The notes under the pieces: generated by a model
Told to the model about the DNA's origin: nothing
The model's input: the letters and a program-made list of their open reading frames with translations, nothing else
Databases searched by the model: none
Assembly: GCA_011800155.1 (NCBI GenBank)
Contig: CM022368.1
Location: 3,038,001 to 3,102,000, forward strand
DNA: 64,000 nucleotides
Direction of reading: 5' to 3'
DNA from: Flammulina velutipes
Lineage: Eukaryota; Basidiomycota; Agaricomycetes; Agaricales; Physalacriaceae
Program-made: the position numbers and the translations under genes
Part shown: one piece after another, positions 44,825-57,064 of the stretch
Position numbering within the stretch: position 1 is the first letter of the stretch
Layout of the letters: each line of letters opens with the position of its first letter

Positions 44825-47800
44825 TCAGTTACTTGGCAGCGGCGGTCTATGGGAAGGGTCAGCACGAAACATCTTGTATAAGCGTTAAACGTACAGCATA
44901 CCCGTTCAGAGTCCGGTTCGAATGATATGAAGATAGGCTTTGCTGTTGAGAGGTTCTGAACGACCGTGCTGCCGATCCGAGCGTTGAAGCATGAGAGGAG
45001 TTGCCAGGTGTAGTCGGTGCTGTCCCCGTTATTCGTGATGTACGAGCCGTGAGAGGTGTCGGTGCGCTGATGAGTGACTTCTTCGGCGTCTCCGGAACCT
45101 CTTTCTTGCGTGGTGTCAGGCTCGTCGTAGACGTTGAGCCCTTCGTGGCTGCCAACACTTTAGGACGTCTGCCAGCTGTTACGAATGGGTGACGAAGGGC
45201 TGCCGCAGGCTTCAACCGTTTTTCGGGATCCCAGACCAGACATTTTGCGATGAAATCGATAAATTCCTCGTCGTTGCAGCGCAGAACTTGAGCGAGGGAT
45301 TTAGAACCAGGTCTCCGTTTACGTCCTTTGGAATTGGTGACAAGTCGAGGGTTGCCGTTGGATTCTGTAAGTCTGTTAACAATGTCGATAATGCATGTAA
45401 TCGGAATACCAACCGAAGAAGAGCTTCTTGCGGGAACTCTTGTTGATGAATTCCCGGTCGGGAGCTCCCAGGACCTCCATGATGCACGCCAGTTGCTCCT
45501 GCTCGTTTTCGCCAGGGAAAATCGGGAAGCCAGTATACAATTCGGCTAGAATACAGCCTAAACTCCACATGTCGATAGCCATATGGTAGTTCATACCCAG
45601 AATCACTTCAGGTGAACGGTAGAAGCGACTCTGGATGTAAGTATAGACTAGAATACATTGTTAGCGAGCTAAATCAAAGCAAGTTGCGACAAACATACTC
45701 TTCTCGCTTTCCAGACAGCTGCTGCCGAAGTCGATCACCTTGATGGCACTCTTCGTGGGATGGCGAAGTAAAACGTTCTAAATCGATTTAGTGAATCGAA
45801 GTCAAGGAAACAACTGGGTCTACACATACCTCCGGTTTGAGGTCACAATGTACAATGCGATGGTGCCGCATCAACGACAATGACAAAAGCATCTGACTGG
45901 TGAACCGCCGAATCAACGCAGTGGTGAATCCAACAAAGCCATTCGCCTTGATCAACTCGTACAAGTTGATGCTCAAGAGTTCCGTCGTAATGCAAAGATG
46001 ATTTCTAAAGTAGAAATGCTCCGTCATCTTGAGAACATGATGCTTCTCCTCATCGTCCTGAGAAACTGGTCAGTAATGTCTACAGCTGGACGATAAAAGT
46101 ACACACCCATTTACGCAAGTTCTCCAGTATCTTGATCTCAACCAGAGCCTGGTGGTGGAAGCGCTTCTTGTTCCGTATGATCTTAATCGCAACGCAGTCG
46201 CCCGTTTTGTGGTCTCTGCAGTTCAAGACTTGACCAAACGATCCTTTCCCAACAGGCTCGATGACTTCGTAGCGATATGCTAGATGATCGTGCGTAACCA
46301 CCAAATAGTCGCCCCGATCGTCGTCGTATCCATAGTTGTTCGTTGACAGATCCGGAGTTGCCATCTTCTTCTTGCTATGAGCACCAACGTAGTAGACGTT
46401 CTCATACTCGAGAACTTCCTTGCGTTCGTAATCCGACAGATATTGATTTTCTTCACCATGTAGGACATCTATAGAAATGTTAGTGCTTGCCAATGAGCTG
46501 ATGCCCCAGTAAGCTCACCTTGAGGAGAAAGAGCCTCCGCAGGCGGAATCGGTTCCGGGAAACGCAATAAATCATCCAACTCATCCTGAGACGCACCACT
46601 AGACAACTTCTTCGCATGCTGACGCTTGATATAATGCAACATCTCCTCATCACCCAGGATCTCCTCCTCGTCGACAGAACTCGGCACCGGTGAGGGTGTA
46701 GACAAGGACTGCCGACTAGAAGACGCTGAGGCAATAGTCTGATGAATATTATGCGTGCTGGTGCTGTTCGACGACCGTGCACTTGAAAGCGATATCTTGG
46801 GGCTAAGGAGCTTCAATCCCTTCGACGGCGAAAGCGCGGAGAAGCGATGATGTGTGGACGTCGTCGCCGTCTCAGGCGCATTGGAGACAGACGCTACCGA
46901 AGCCGTAGATGACTTACGCAATCCACTGAAAGAAATTGAATCGCGATTGCTCTTTCGTGGAAGGATACTGGACGTTGAAGTGGACGAAGCATTGCCAGAC
47001 GCTTGGCGCGGAACACGAGATATTGAGCTGGTCGCAATAGACGGAGAGGCTCTGATCCTGTTGGTACCTGTCACGGTCTTCGCGTTGGGCGTTTCTGAAT
47101 TATCCATGAAACCGAACTCGTTGAGAGTCGGGGAAGGGTTCGTCGAAGAGGAGGTGGGATGCGCATTGCTGCTTTGCCTGCGGTTCATCAGCGGGGCCGG
47201 CTTCTGGGTAGGCGATCCAGCAGCTGATGTCCTACTGGAAATCCGGGGAATCTTGGTAGGAGTCTCCTTCGGCATGCCTGACGAAGAGTTGAGTAGGCTG
47301 TTCGGAGGTCCATCTCTGGGTTCCTTGGTGATCGAAGTGTTGGCACCTCCCACAGATGGGGACCCAGCAATTGTGGGGAGCTGGTTGCGACCGCGAAGGG
47401 AGGTATCAGACTGCTTTTGCATGGAGCTAACAGTCTGTGATGTAAGCCTTGACGATGACGCAGAAGAACCTCTTGAAGAAGTTGATGTCGGAGTGCCACC
47501 TTTCAGTCGGGCGACCCGTTGAGCAGTCGCAGGCTCCAGTGCCGTCACATGCAGAGGAGGAAGATTGACAGGGGATTTCGGCTTGCGGGGATCCGTAGAA
47601 GAAAGCGTCTGAGAAGAAAAGAAGTGAGCCGTAAACTAAAGGGAGTCACTAGATCACGTACCTTGCCTCGCTTTCTTCCCATAAGTGCAGATATTCTGCT
47701 TTCGCTCCTGTCCTTATCATCCTTCTTCTTCTCGGAGCGTGATTTGTCGCGCTTCAAATCCTCCCCCTCCTTCCCTTTCGGCGAACTCTTGTTGATAGAC

Positions 47801-50734
47801 TCTTTGGAATCACTGTGAAGGCTCCTCCTTGAACTCGAACCTTTCAGCAAGGAAGGAAGACCTAGACTCAACATGGAAGATTTCTTATGCGCAGTTGAAG
47901 GTGGGTTAAAGTCCAATCCAGGAGAAGTACTCTTCTTGTATGTGGATGTCGGTGGTGGCATACTGCTTGAGGAAGGAGGCGATGATGGTGTCGTGGAGCT
48001 TGACATTGGCAATTGCATCGACTGGGATGAAGACCGGCGAAAAAATGGGATGGAGGAAGGCGTGAGCCGCTTCGACTGTCCTCGACGAACAGACGATGTG
48101 GGGCTGAGAGGTCCTGGTTGCGGTGGGGCCAATGCAAAGGTATGACTGGTGCTTGCGCTGGAATCCGTGCCCGTGCGGCTAGGTATGTGGTTCCGTTCCG
48201 GCGTCTTCGAAGGATTTGGGGCGGGGGTGCGGACAGATCCAATGGAAGACAGGGAAGTGAGCGAAGAGGCTGAGGCCATAGCGTCTGGGTGAGTGGGCGA
48301 CCAAGAATGAACGGGAGGCGCTGGAGCAGATAGTGACTGATCTTTGGATGTAGATCTGCGCATCTGCTGACCGAAACTCACAGCGCGTGGGCTGACAGGG
48401 AACGAACTGGATTTCTGAGAAGGAGAAGATCCAGTCAACTTGATGTTCAGCGCATTCGAGAAACTCCATTTCTTGGAAGGTGTTTTCTGAACTGGCGGTG
48501 CGGTATCAGAGGCTGATGCTATGCTGGCATAACCAGAAGAATAGTGTCTACTCTGACGACGTGGAGCAGGAAGGTCCTCGGGGGGCGACATCGCGTGTGT
48601 TTCAATTGCGTTGTCCTGACTTGCGTGATTGTCTTCCGTCGTGGACGAAGGTGGGAAAGAAGAACCCGCGGCGGTCGACGGAGGAGACCTGTACGTAGAC
48701 AAGTCCTTCGGCAGAGGTGGCACCGGGGGCACGTCGGCATCGTCCTGGCCTTCGCCATTTCCAGCAAGAGATGCCACCCGGTCTCTCAAAGAGGTAGCAT
48801 CTCCCGAGTGAACGCTTGAAACGTCACTGCTGGCACTGTTTCTGCGGTTCTTCCGGAGAGATGCAGCGGATACAGAGGTCATGCTTGTAGTGGCAGACAT
48901 GGATGCAGAATCTCGAGAGCTGGTGGTAGGAGTGCTCGCATAGGTTGTCGATGAAGCCGACCCACGCTTGGGCGTGAAACTGGACCTTGCACTGGCCGTT
49001 CCACTCTTTTTGGGCGTCTTTTCCAGAAGGTGGGGATATGAAGGTTGGTCATCGCTGCTGAGCGCACTTCCGATGGGTTCGACATCAAGAAGCGAATCGT
49101 TGGGCCCATTAGTCGGAAGGCCAAGAAGCTGACGTTGAGCTATATCTCTTTCCTTTGCCGCACTGCTGGAACGATTACCTCTACCCTCTCCTACTCCCTC
49201 CCAGTGAGAGCCTGACTTGGGAGGAGTCCCTGGACGACTGAGACTTAAAGGACGACCAAGACTTGTGACGCTCGCGCGTGCTCTCCCGTTACGTCCGGAA
49301 AGACCGTCCAATTTACGCAACGCCTCTGCTGTAGCCTCATCATCCATGCCCGACCACCCTTCCTGCGTACCTCTCAACAACGAATGAGCGACGTTGGGAG
49401 AGTGCGATGAGCTCAATGGGGATGCAGTAGGGCTCACACCAGCGCCGTTGCCACCGTGACGAAGAAACTGCTGGATAGATGACGACGAGGGGGAAGGAGG
49501 CAGATGCGAAAAGTCTGTTGTATGCACACGCCGCGGGTGAGAGTCCGTATGACTGGAAGACGAAGAGCTCGCTGACGCCTGTCTCGTGTGCTTTCCAGAG
49601 AAGACCGGTTTCGAGCTAGCCGCGGTGGAAACTCCTATGCTTTCTCGTCTTCTTGGCTTCGTGTCTCGAATGGCTGCTGGCCCACCGCTAGCGTTGAGAC
49701 TTCGATGACGGCGCGCGACAACCTTGTCATCTTTGCCTTTGTCCTTGGAAGATGCCTTCGACACCAGAGATCCACTGTGGTCCATTTCAAATTCATCCGA
49801 GGTGCGTTTCCTAGCTTTTCGGACAGGTTGATTGAATGAAGTGGGAGGAGAGTTGAGCGTGTCAGACGCCTCTTCCAGAAGGAGAGATTTCTCCTCTTCT
49901 GTAGACTCATAGGATGATTTTGGGACTTGGGCTGTAGGGATCGGAGGCTTGCGGGGATACAGAATTTCCTCTCCGCCGCTCTCGTCAGCAAGGGACGGAC
50001 GTTGGCGAAGTGGCCTAGGCGGAGACAATTTCTGCAGCTATCATGAATGTTGAGTTAAATGAGACTGTGGAAGCGAGACTAAAACGCACATCATCCTTGT
50101 CCGACGATTCACCGTCAACAGCTTCGATTGTCCATGGGCTGTCAGGAACGTCGTCGTCCAAAGCGTCGGCAGCGTCGATAACCTGGTATGGCTCGTTCTC
50201 AAGAACAGGCTCTGGAATCATGATGCGCTCATCGCTGCTGTTGTGGTTACTGCGCGCCCAGCGAGGAGTAGCCAGCTCTCCCACCCCAACTAGGCCGCGC
50301 CTGTCAATGGAAGCGGGGTCTCTTGCAGGAGTAACGGGATCATTGAAGCTCCTGTTCTCGGGAGTGCCTGCGAATGTTGGTAGGGGCGGCGGGAATGGAG
50401 AATCTGAGGTCGTAAAGTAATACGGATCCAAAGAGACACTGGACGTTGACCGAGACGCGATATAATCCGACTCCATCGGTTGCTCCTCCTGAGCTGGAGA
50501 TACAAGAAGGCTGGGCTGCGGTAGTGAATGAATGATTGGTATGGGTACAACACGAGAAATAAAAGATGAGCCAACCTGAAGAGTTCTGGCCGAGTCGACA
50601 GGTAAGCGGTTGTCGCGTTCATCACGGCTGCCGTGGTATAGAGAAGGCGACGAGTGCTGGATCTCGAGGGCAGGAGGCCTGTTTGCCCTCCGAGGGCTGG
50701 CGGTTGTGGCAACAGGCGAGGCAGGAGAAGACAT
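44825..50734 (-). CDS. DYRK-family protein kinase (Pom1/DYRK2-like) with very long N-terminus
   Basis: A ~5.9 kb gene for about 1,800 residues. The start at 50734 ([20 protein letters not shown]) opens some 1,300-1,400 residues of Ser/Pro/Thr-rich, mostly disordered sequence in large exons (47,600-50,028 and 46,500-47,580). The C-terminal kinase follows a DYRK homology box: [13 protein letters not shown] and [20 protein letters not shown]. The glycine loop is GKGSFGQVL, the VAIK lysine [10 protein letters not shown], the catalytic loop HCDLKPENVL, then DFG as IDFGSSC. The activation loop has the family YxY in [20 protein letters not shown]. The C-lobe ends [13 protein letters not shown]. The last splice (donor GTATGC, acceptor CCATAG) gives NGPPLPSN and a stop at 44825. 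The family controls cell polarity, size and mitotic entry (Pom1) or stress response. That this is one gene rests on continuous same-strand coding with introns. Confidence 0.82.
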
Positions 50735-51374
50735 AATTAAGAGGAAGAAAGGAAGAGAGAAAGAAAAGAGAGGCCGACGAGCTTGGCGCTGCTCACAACG
50801 ACGAGCAGAAGAGCTGCTCGACGCGAGATACGACGGCGACGAGAGCGCTTAACGGAGGGAGTAGAATTGCTCGTCGTCGTCCAGAGGGTGAGGCCTCGTG
50901 TTGGCGATTGTTTGTCAAGGGCGTCAGGCCGTGTTTGTGTGTGGCAAGCATTGTAAGGAAAGTGGACCCTGATTGCGGGTGTTCAGCTGGCTATAGGCAG
51001 CTTCAAGTTCTTAATGCTAGGCGGCGTCTGCTAGTTTAAAGAAAGACGGATTGGCGTATAAAGCGAACAGCCTGCTCGTCGTCGCTGCCACGTCACGCAC
51101 GAGCCAGCAAACCGGCCCAAGCTCTTGTGCAGGCCGTCCTTCTGTCACGCTTCAAGCATGTATGTGATATCATTTCGGGTTCCCAGACTCATCTCTGCCT
51201 CGTTGACACCCACCCTTCAGTTTCATCCAACTTTCTATTCAAAATAACGACAATCCTCTCTTCTCTTCTTACTCTCTTCCCCCTTCGTCCTGGCCACATC
51301 GACCTCACATCGCGTGAAACGCGCATTCACGTCCCCATTGCGCCTAGTCTTTCTTGATTTCCTCTATTCAATTC
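50735..51374. other. Divergent promoter between DYRK kinase and Zn-cluster gene
   Basis: About 640 bp. C/T-rich tracts at 51190-51360 are typical of strong fungal leaders upstream of the Zn-cluster gene. No gene is supported. Confidence 0.45.
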
Positions 51375-52223
51375 ATGGCTTCGACTACTTATAACACGGA
51401 CGACTATCTGCACTCCCCCTCGTCCGATAATTCTTCCCCCATGACCGTCCACTCCCTTCCTGTCACTTACGATCCCCAAAGCAACATGTACACTTACTCT
51501 TCTGGTCTCATTCCTGCCCCTCCCCTCCGGACAAAGCGTCGTCAGGTCAAAAACGCCTGTACAAAGTGCCAAAAGGCCTGCAAAAAGTGCGATGACGCTC
51601 GCCCGTGCCTGCGCTGCGTTCGCTACGGGTTTACCGACGAGTGCGTCGATTCCCAGCGCAAGGAGAGGAGGAAGGGCATCAAGAGAGGTCCATACAAGAA
51701 GCGCGATGAGAAAGGTGCGACGCTTTCCCTTCTCATTTCAGTACCGATAACAATGCTGACAGCGCACATAGGTAACCCCATCGACAGATCAGTCGAATAC
51801 CAGGGTGTTCCCTACACCGGAGCACCGTACGCTCAAAACGGTGTCCCTCCTGTGAGTACTTACATGGGCCCGACAGCGTACGGTCCGGTTTATTATTCCC
51901 AGTATTACACCCCGCCGTCCCCGCCTGGCAAGCAGCGGGATTTGCCTCCATACTACTCCCAAGTCTATTACTCGCCACCTCCCCAGCCGCCGCCACCGCC
52001 CGAGCACAATCCACCTGAAACTGAGGGTAACCCATATCCGGCCGTTCAATCGCCTCCGCAATACTACCCCGCTTCATTCATGCCCCCTTATGCTCAACTG
52101 TATGCTCCGTACAGACCGGACGGGCAGATCCAGCCAGTGGCTCAGGCGCACTACCATGGACCTGTATACCGTCATTCAGCCGACCACGTTGACGCCATGG
52201 GTGTCGCCCATGCTCATAGATAA
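51375..52223 (+). CDS. Zn(2)Cys(6)-like transcription regulator
   Basis: Two exons, 51375-51714 and 51772-52223, with a 57 bp intron, coding 263 residues. The start is the ATG at 51375 (MASTTYNTDDYLHSPSSDNS), after a pyrimidine-rich leader. A cysteine cluster lies around residues 60-93: CTKCQKACKKCDDARPCLRC, then GFTDECVD, followed by basic QRKERRKGIKRGPYKKR. Spacing (C-x2-C-x3-C-x2-C-x5-C-x2-C and a later Cys) resembles a fungal zinc binuclear cluster although the first half is compressed. The segment after the intron is rich in Tyr and Pro (VYYSPPPQPPPPPEHNPP), likely a disordered activation or interaction region. No fungal-specific TF middle domain is present, so the protein is short for this class. 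Homologues of this small Tyr/Pro-rich type are, from memory, common in fungi but uncharacterised. Confidence 0.75.
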   Translation: MASTTYNTDDYLHSPSSDNSSPMTVHSLPVTYDPQSNMYTYSSGLIPAPPLRTKRRQVKNACTKCQKACKKCDDARPCLRCVRYGFTDECVDSQRKERRKGIKRGPYKKRDEKGATLSLLISVPITMLTAHIGNPIDRSVEYQGVPYTGAPYAQNGVPPVSTYMGPTAYGPVYYSQYYTPPSPPGKQRDLPPYYSQVYYSPPPQPPPPPEHNPPETEGNPYPAVQSPPQYYPASFMPPYAQLYAPYRPDGQIQPVAQAHYHGPVYRHSADHVDAMGVAHAHR

Positions 52224-55200
52224 GGCTATATTGTTTTCTTGTATCCGATACTTACCGCTATCTTTCTGTACCCATACTTGCTTTCACTTGTCCTTGTTTG
52301 CATGTATATCTTTAGCTACTTACGTCGTGTACATTTTGCTCTCTTTTGCCATTGGCTACTTGTTGACTCGTGTATACATGACAGTCTCATATTTCCTTTC
52401 TTGGTGATGAAAGTAAGCGCTGTCACTAGCTGTTGGCAGCTGGCATAGACATTTTAAAGCCGAGGCGCCACATAACGTCGCGTCGCGATCGAGAACTGGA
52501 AAAGCCGATCAAACGCGATCGCCTTTCATAACAAAAGTTCCGGTGTCTGGTAGGGTTCAGATTTGTCCTCTGCGACTGGGAAAGCGTCGGAAAAAGCAGT
52601 AATATTCGACTCCGCTCTGATGCCCTCCTTGGGCCGTAAGGCCAAGTCAGAGCCCATTCGTCTCTGCTGGCGGTATGCGCTAGCAGAAGTTTAATTGAGG
52701 CCATATTAATGTACGAAATAGCACGTACATTGAATTGACAGGATCTACGAAGAGACCGCTCGGTACCAAATGTCGTATAAGCCTTCAAGACCAAATCATA
52801 AATGTAGACCGAGACTGTCGAGCCGGTCTTTTGCCGATGCGTGGCCAACTGTTGTTGTCTCCAACTCTGCCAAAATGGCCTATCATCTGCAAGCTCGTCA
52901 ATCACCACAGCAGGAGAAGCATAGAGTGAAAGTATCACACCGAAAATGTATTGTTGTGGAGCAAGGACGAGGTGAGTCCCTGCGTATTTCACGTTGGTTG
53001 CCACGATTGAACGCTCGAAAGGATCCTACATACCAACCCTACGGTTAGAATTCCTAGAGAGGCCGCCGAGGAGGAGACAATCACACCTCCCTACAGGATA
53101 GAAGCAGGATTGGACGAGCCAGACGTGGCACTGGTAGCCGAGGCGCCAACCTTTCCCGAAACGCTGCCCAATACGCGAGCCTCAGGACTGTCCACTCGAA
53201 GACCCATTCACTTCCACGATTCACAGGCTACGGCCCAGGATAGCTTTGATAGGCGCCGACTACTGCGACCGTATACAACACAGTGTTTCGTCGGAGGCGT
53301 ATTATCTTCGACTCGGTCCTTTCCAGCATCCTCTTCATGATGTGCTCCTTCAGGCTACCTGTCTTCGTCTAGTATCACAATTAGCGACACGCAATGCCGG
53401 AGAAGAGGAACGTACCGTTTCATTATTTTGCGAGCAACAGGACCCGTGCTGTGGCGCAATCCTCATCGGCAAGCTTCAGTCGAACTGACGGCATGGCTGC
53501 AGACAGAAGGAAGTAATTTGCCAACTAGAATGAATGATTTCGGGGCGTTCATTAAATCTTGTAGTCTATGGCGATCGCGAACTGATTATCCAACGTTCAT
53601 TTCCCTGTTTTTCTGGCGATTTGCGCTTCCGTTCTTGGGGGATGGTTTACAAGGAGACCAGGATACCTGCTGGATCCGAAAGCACAGGTCAGAACTCCTT
53701 CTCTGTTAGAGATTCTAAGAATACACTCACCACACCCAAGCGTCTCGCACATTCCAGCCATTTGGTGAATGGCACTATCATCTTCCATCTTCTGCTGTCT
53801 GTCTGCGTCGAGCATCTGTAGGCGTTTTCGCGAGTGGATCGTGTTTCCGGTGTAACGGAAATGAAACGAACATCTCTGGCACAATCGTGGCGCAGGCCAC
53901 AACACACTCTTGAAAAGTGTCTTCCTATAGAGTTATGGGGCTGGTGCGCACGCTGAGAACACTCTCTCGACAATGGCCAAACGGCGTCGTCCGTGTGATG
54001 GTTCCAGCATGCCCGAGGACTCGAGGAAGACGAAACAGACATCGGGTCTAGGAGCTTGCTCCCAACTCATTCCACGGTCACTCCGGCGGCGAATGAGGCT
54101 GGTTGTGACAAGGTGTAGAAACCGGCCTAAGGATCTGAATCTTCTGAAGCTACGTGTTGGTATATGCACATCGTGTCGATTTTCGAGGGTTCGTCGATGT
54201 CTGATCCCAAGTTCCTGGGCTTAGGGGGTGCTCGTTCGAATCCTCCGGCCTTTCTTGGTGTTCCGAAGAAGAAAAATCGAGGCTCTACCGCGGTGTAGAC
54301 GTGGGAGGACGGTGCTTGTCGAAATAGACATCGAAGGATTAGGACAAATTCAATTATTCTTTGTTGGGCATCTGACAAATTATTGTAAGCCCGCGCCACT
54401 GCCTGCCAGTGCACCATGCGATTTCTTGTTGACCCGTCATTGACATCCCCCACCATCTTACCGGTTCCCTCAATTTATACCTTCGTCTTGAGTGGCGTCG
54501 CCTAGATTCCCATTCTATTTTCGCCAATTGAATGGCTAGTGATATCTGAATGCCTCTCTCTCTCCGAACAATGCGCGAAAGTCTAGCTTCTTCTCGCCAT
54601 GTAATTCAGTTTCCCGCCGCCACGCACGGCTTCCCACTCACTGGACGCCAGTTGACCTAGAGCGGCCTGAGGCAGCAGTTCGAACCGCTACCTTACGAGG
54701 CGGTCGATAAATTCCTGCGATCTTCCTATGGGGACAACATGGACAAGGAAAAAGAGGGAGCCTTCGCAGCGTTTTGTTAGTCCACATTCTGGTGGTCGGG
54801 CACCTACTCGTTTGGAAATAATTCTCATGGTGCGTAACGTCTTCATTTATATTGTTTCCAGCTGAAGCCTCTATACAGGACGTTCCACCGAGTTGTGTGC
54901 AATGGATAATGTGCCGCTCCCTTCTTCGTCCTCCCAGACCGCGGCCTGTATCGTCAATAAGGCCTCCGACAAGACTATCGCCATTTCACCCTGTCCTACT
55001 TATGCTTTCTTGGCCTAACGATGGATTGACTGTGCATCGATACTAGGTCATAACATGAATCATACATACATGCCAAAACGTTCATTATTGCGCCTCTGAT
55101 AAATTTGCAACACACTCCACTTCACATCTGACTACTCAAACAATTTATCCTCTCATACTTTACCATCTTGGGTGTATTGCTTTGTGATTCCGTATTCGCT

Positions 55201-55615
55201 GATTGCCCGCCCGGTAATAATATCGCCGTACCTCTCTGACAGTCACCACACACTTACCACGCCACTAGTGACCCGCGGTTTCGGTGCAAAGTACATTTAA
55301 AGGTATAGTTATAGCACCTGTGCAAAGGGAACTTATGTGAAGAGCTGAACCAAGCCGCTAGCAAGTGTCAAGGATGAACCGGATTGCCAGCGCTCAGCTC
55401 GAGCGGTTCGCATCCTGTACTCGCGCCGAATCCTAGACTAGATCCCTTTAGTTGATCCTGTTCACAAACATCTCGATACGTTCTCCGATCGTTGTCACCG
55501 GAAGAGCATAGAAACCGCTTGGAAATTGCATAAAATCTCACATTTGAAGGATACACATCTGAACTACTAGGCTTCCCAAATGCAATACTATGTTATCCTC
55601 CTATAGTAGTAGCCA
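52224..55615. other. Gene-poor region with decayed coding fragments
   Basis: About 3.4 kb with no gene that I can support. Short frames overlap on both strands, for example a 192-codon minus frame ending at 52426 and plus frames around 53050-53490. None has a domain or consistent splicing. Two GTGGCGCA elements occur at 53450 and 53886. The best coding-like remnant is listed separately at 54545-55046. Confidence 0.45.
54545..55046 (+). pseudogene. Candidate decayed coding fragment
   Basis: A plus-strand frame reads QFEPLPYEAVDKFLRSSYGD then NMDKEKEGAFAAF, which looks protein-like. It has an in-frame stop just before (TTGACCTAG) that could be a splice acceptor, and a stop just after (TGTTAG). 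A following segment, SIQDVPPSCVQWIMCRSLL, needs a 32 bp intron to connect. I do not recognise the family. Fragmented frames and implausible introns suggest a broken gene; a very intron-rich live gene is the alternative. Confidence 0.2.
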
Positions 55616-57064
55616 TTACATGATAATACAGTCCTTCTTCGCCTTGCGCGATTTATCCTTACGCGACATCTCCTTCTCAATCTGCAACTGCCTCTTCCGT
55701 TCCTGTTCCTGCTGACGTCTGTCATATTCACGTTGAGCGATACCGTCTTCTTCCGCTTGCAGCTGCTGAGCCAGAGCAAGACTACAAAGAAGGGTATCAG
55801 TATCTCCCGGAATCTCAACTGACTGTAACATCTCTTACTCTGCTGGATCAGAAGCCACAAACTCGCTGGCTTCCCGCTCTGCCGCCCTTAGAGCCTCTTC
55901 CGCACTCTGACCCGCGAAATCTCCACCAGCGGGGCTCGACTTCACAAAATCCGAATCCACAAAGGTAGAAGACCCTCCGTCGACATCCTCCAGCCGCTCC
56001 CATACCACCGAGGTCTCTCTGAGAAACACTTGATCGGTGACAAGGGAGTATAACGCTGTGTCATCAGCTTCGGCTCTCTTGTATAGCACAGATAAATGCA
56101 GATTGCGAAATAGAGCAACGAGAGAACCCGGCTCGATTGTCGAGGCAAGGTGGAAAAGCCCATGGTATGTCAATTGTGACTTAGTCGAGTCTAAGAATTC
56201 CCGAACGAGCATTGCTACAATATTTTCAATGAGTACGTGTATCTGGGCGGGAGTACCATAACACTGACCCTTCGTAATCTTCTCCCGCTGCTCTTCGTTA
56301 AGATCAAGAGAGCCTTGGGGCGCTCTACTAGGACCCGCTTGGGGGACATCTGGCTCGTCTGCGCTGGTCACTAGCTTCCCACGCGAAACATGGTCAGCGT
56401 CGGCTATCGACATGACGGCACTGTCGTAGTCCGGCGTGTGGGACAGCACAGCAGCCTCGGGACTGTCGGGATCGACGAGCCATCCGTGTACGAGGTTGAT
56501 GCCTGCTTGGCGGAACAGGTCGAGTTCTCCGCCGTCCCCTCCTGGCCTGAACGAAGTTGCCCCAGTGAACAGAGGGTTAAGGTCCATGCCTTCTTTACTT
56601 GGCAGTGTTAAGTGAACAATTAACATTCGAGCAGGGGAAAACATACTTTGGGTATGTGGCATTATAGATAGAGCGGAGGATATGTCTATATCTGGACATG
56701 TCATGAGAAGGAATTCGCCAATTAGTTGGGACATGATTTCGTAGGACACCGTTTTCCGATTGGGAGGTTCGATTGTGATTGCGCCACGCAATAGAAGGAT
56801 ATTACCTACGTCACAGATATCAGTACATACGCGTGTTAAGCAGACAAATCGTTTACAAATGGCGATAAATGAACAAGGTCTGTATAGGCAGTTAGTTAGA
56901 CGCATGTCATTATACATGTCCATTGTGACAACGCATGCTCACCCATTAAAATTCTGGGTGATGATCTTGACAGGCCTGCTCGCTTCGGCTTCTCCGAAGT
57001 AGATTTCCTTCAGATACCAGACCTCGGCTTGTGACTCCGCCTGAAAGTTATTATCTGTAGCCAT
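55616..57064 (-). CDS. MINDY-family (FAM63) deubiquitinase with C-terminal CAAX box
   Basis: Cysteine protease that trims K48-linked polyubiquitin. Start at 57064 (MATDNNFQAESQAEVWYLKE). Two introns around the active site join IITQNFNG to PCSFIAIC and then NILLLRGAITIEPPNRKTVS. This recreates the family Gln-Asn-x-x-Gly-Pro-Cys catalytic motif. The catalytic His region is INLVHGWLVDPDSPEA. The later hallmark blocks are SQLTYHGLFHLASTIEPGSL, LYSLVTDQVFLRETSVVWER and DVDGGSSTFVDSDF. An intron (donor GTCAGT) joins ITKG to AMLVREF. The C-terminus is a charged coiled-coil-like region (QREYDRRQQEQERKRQ) ending KDCIIM, a CAAX-type prenylation signal. About 430 residues in six or so exons. Membrane attachment through the CAAX box is inferred. 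Confidence 0.88.

Noticed and set aside
46854..47522. A 222-codon plus-strand open frame
   Set aside because: It lies antisense to the Ser/Pro-rich exon of the DYRK kinase. Long antisense frames are expected opposite such codon bias, and it has no domain or splice partner.
52426..53004. A 192-codon minus-strand frame
   Set aside because: Composition is erratic, there is no domain, and competing plus-strand frames overlap it. It was left as part of the gene-poor region.
54225..54242. GTTCGAATCC, a B-box-like sequence suggesting a tRNA
   Set aside because: No matching A box, anticodon stem or acceptor stem can be folded around it. The same holds for GTTCGAACC near 54680 and GTTCGAGTCC near 37352.
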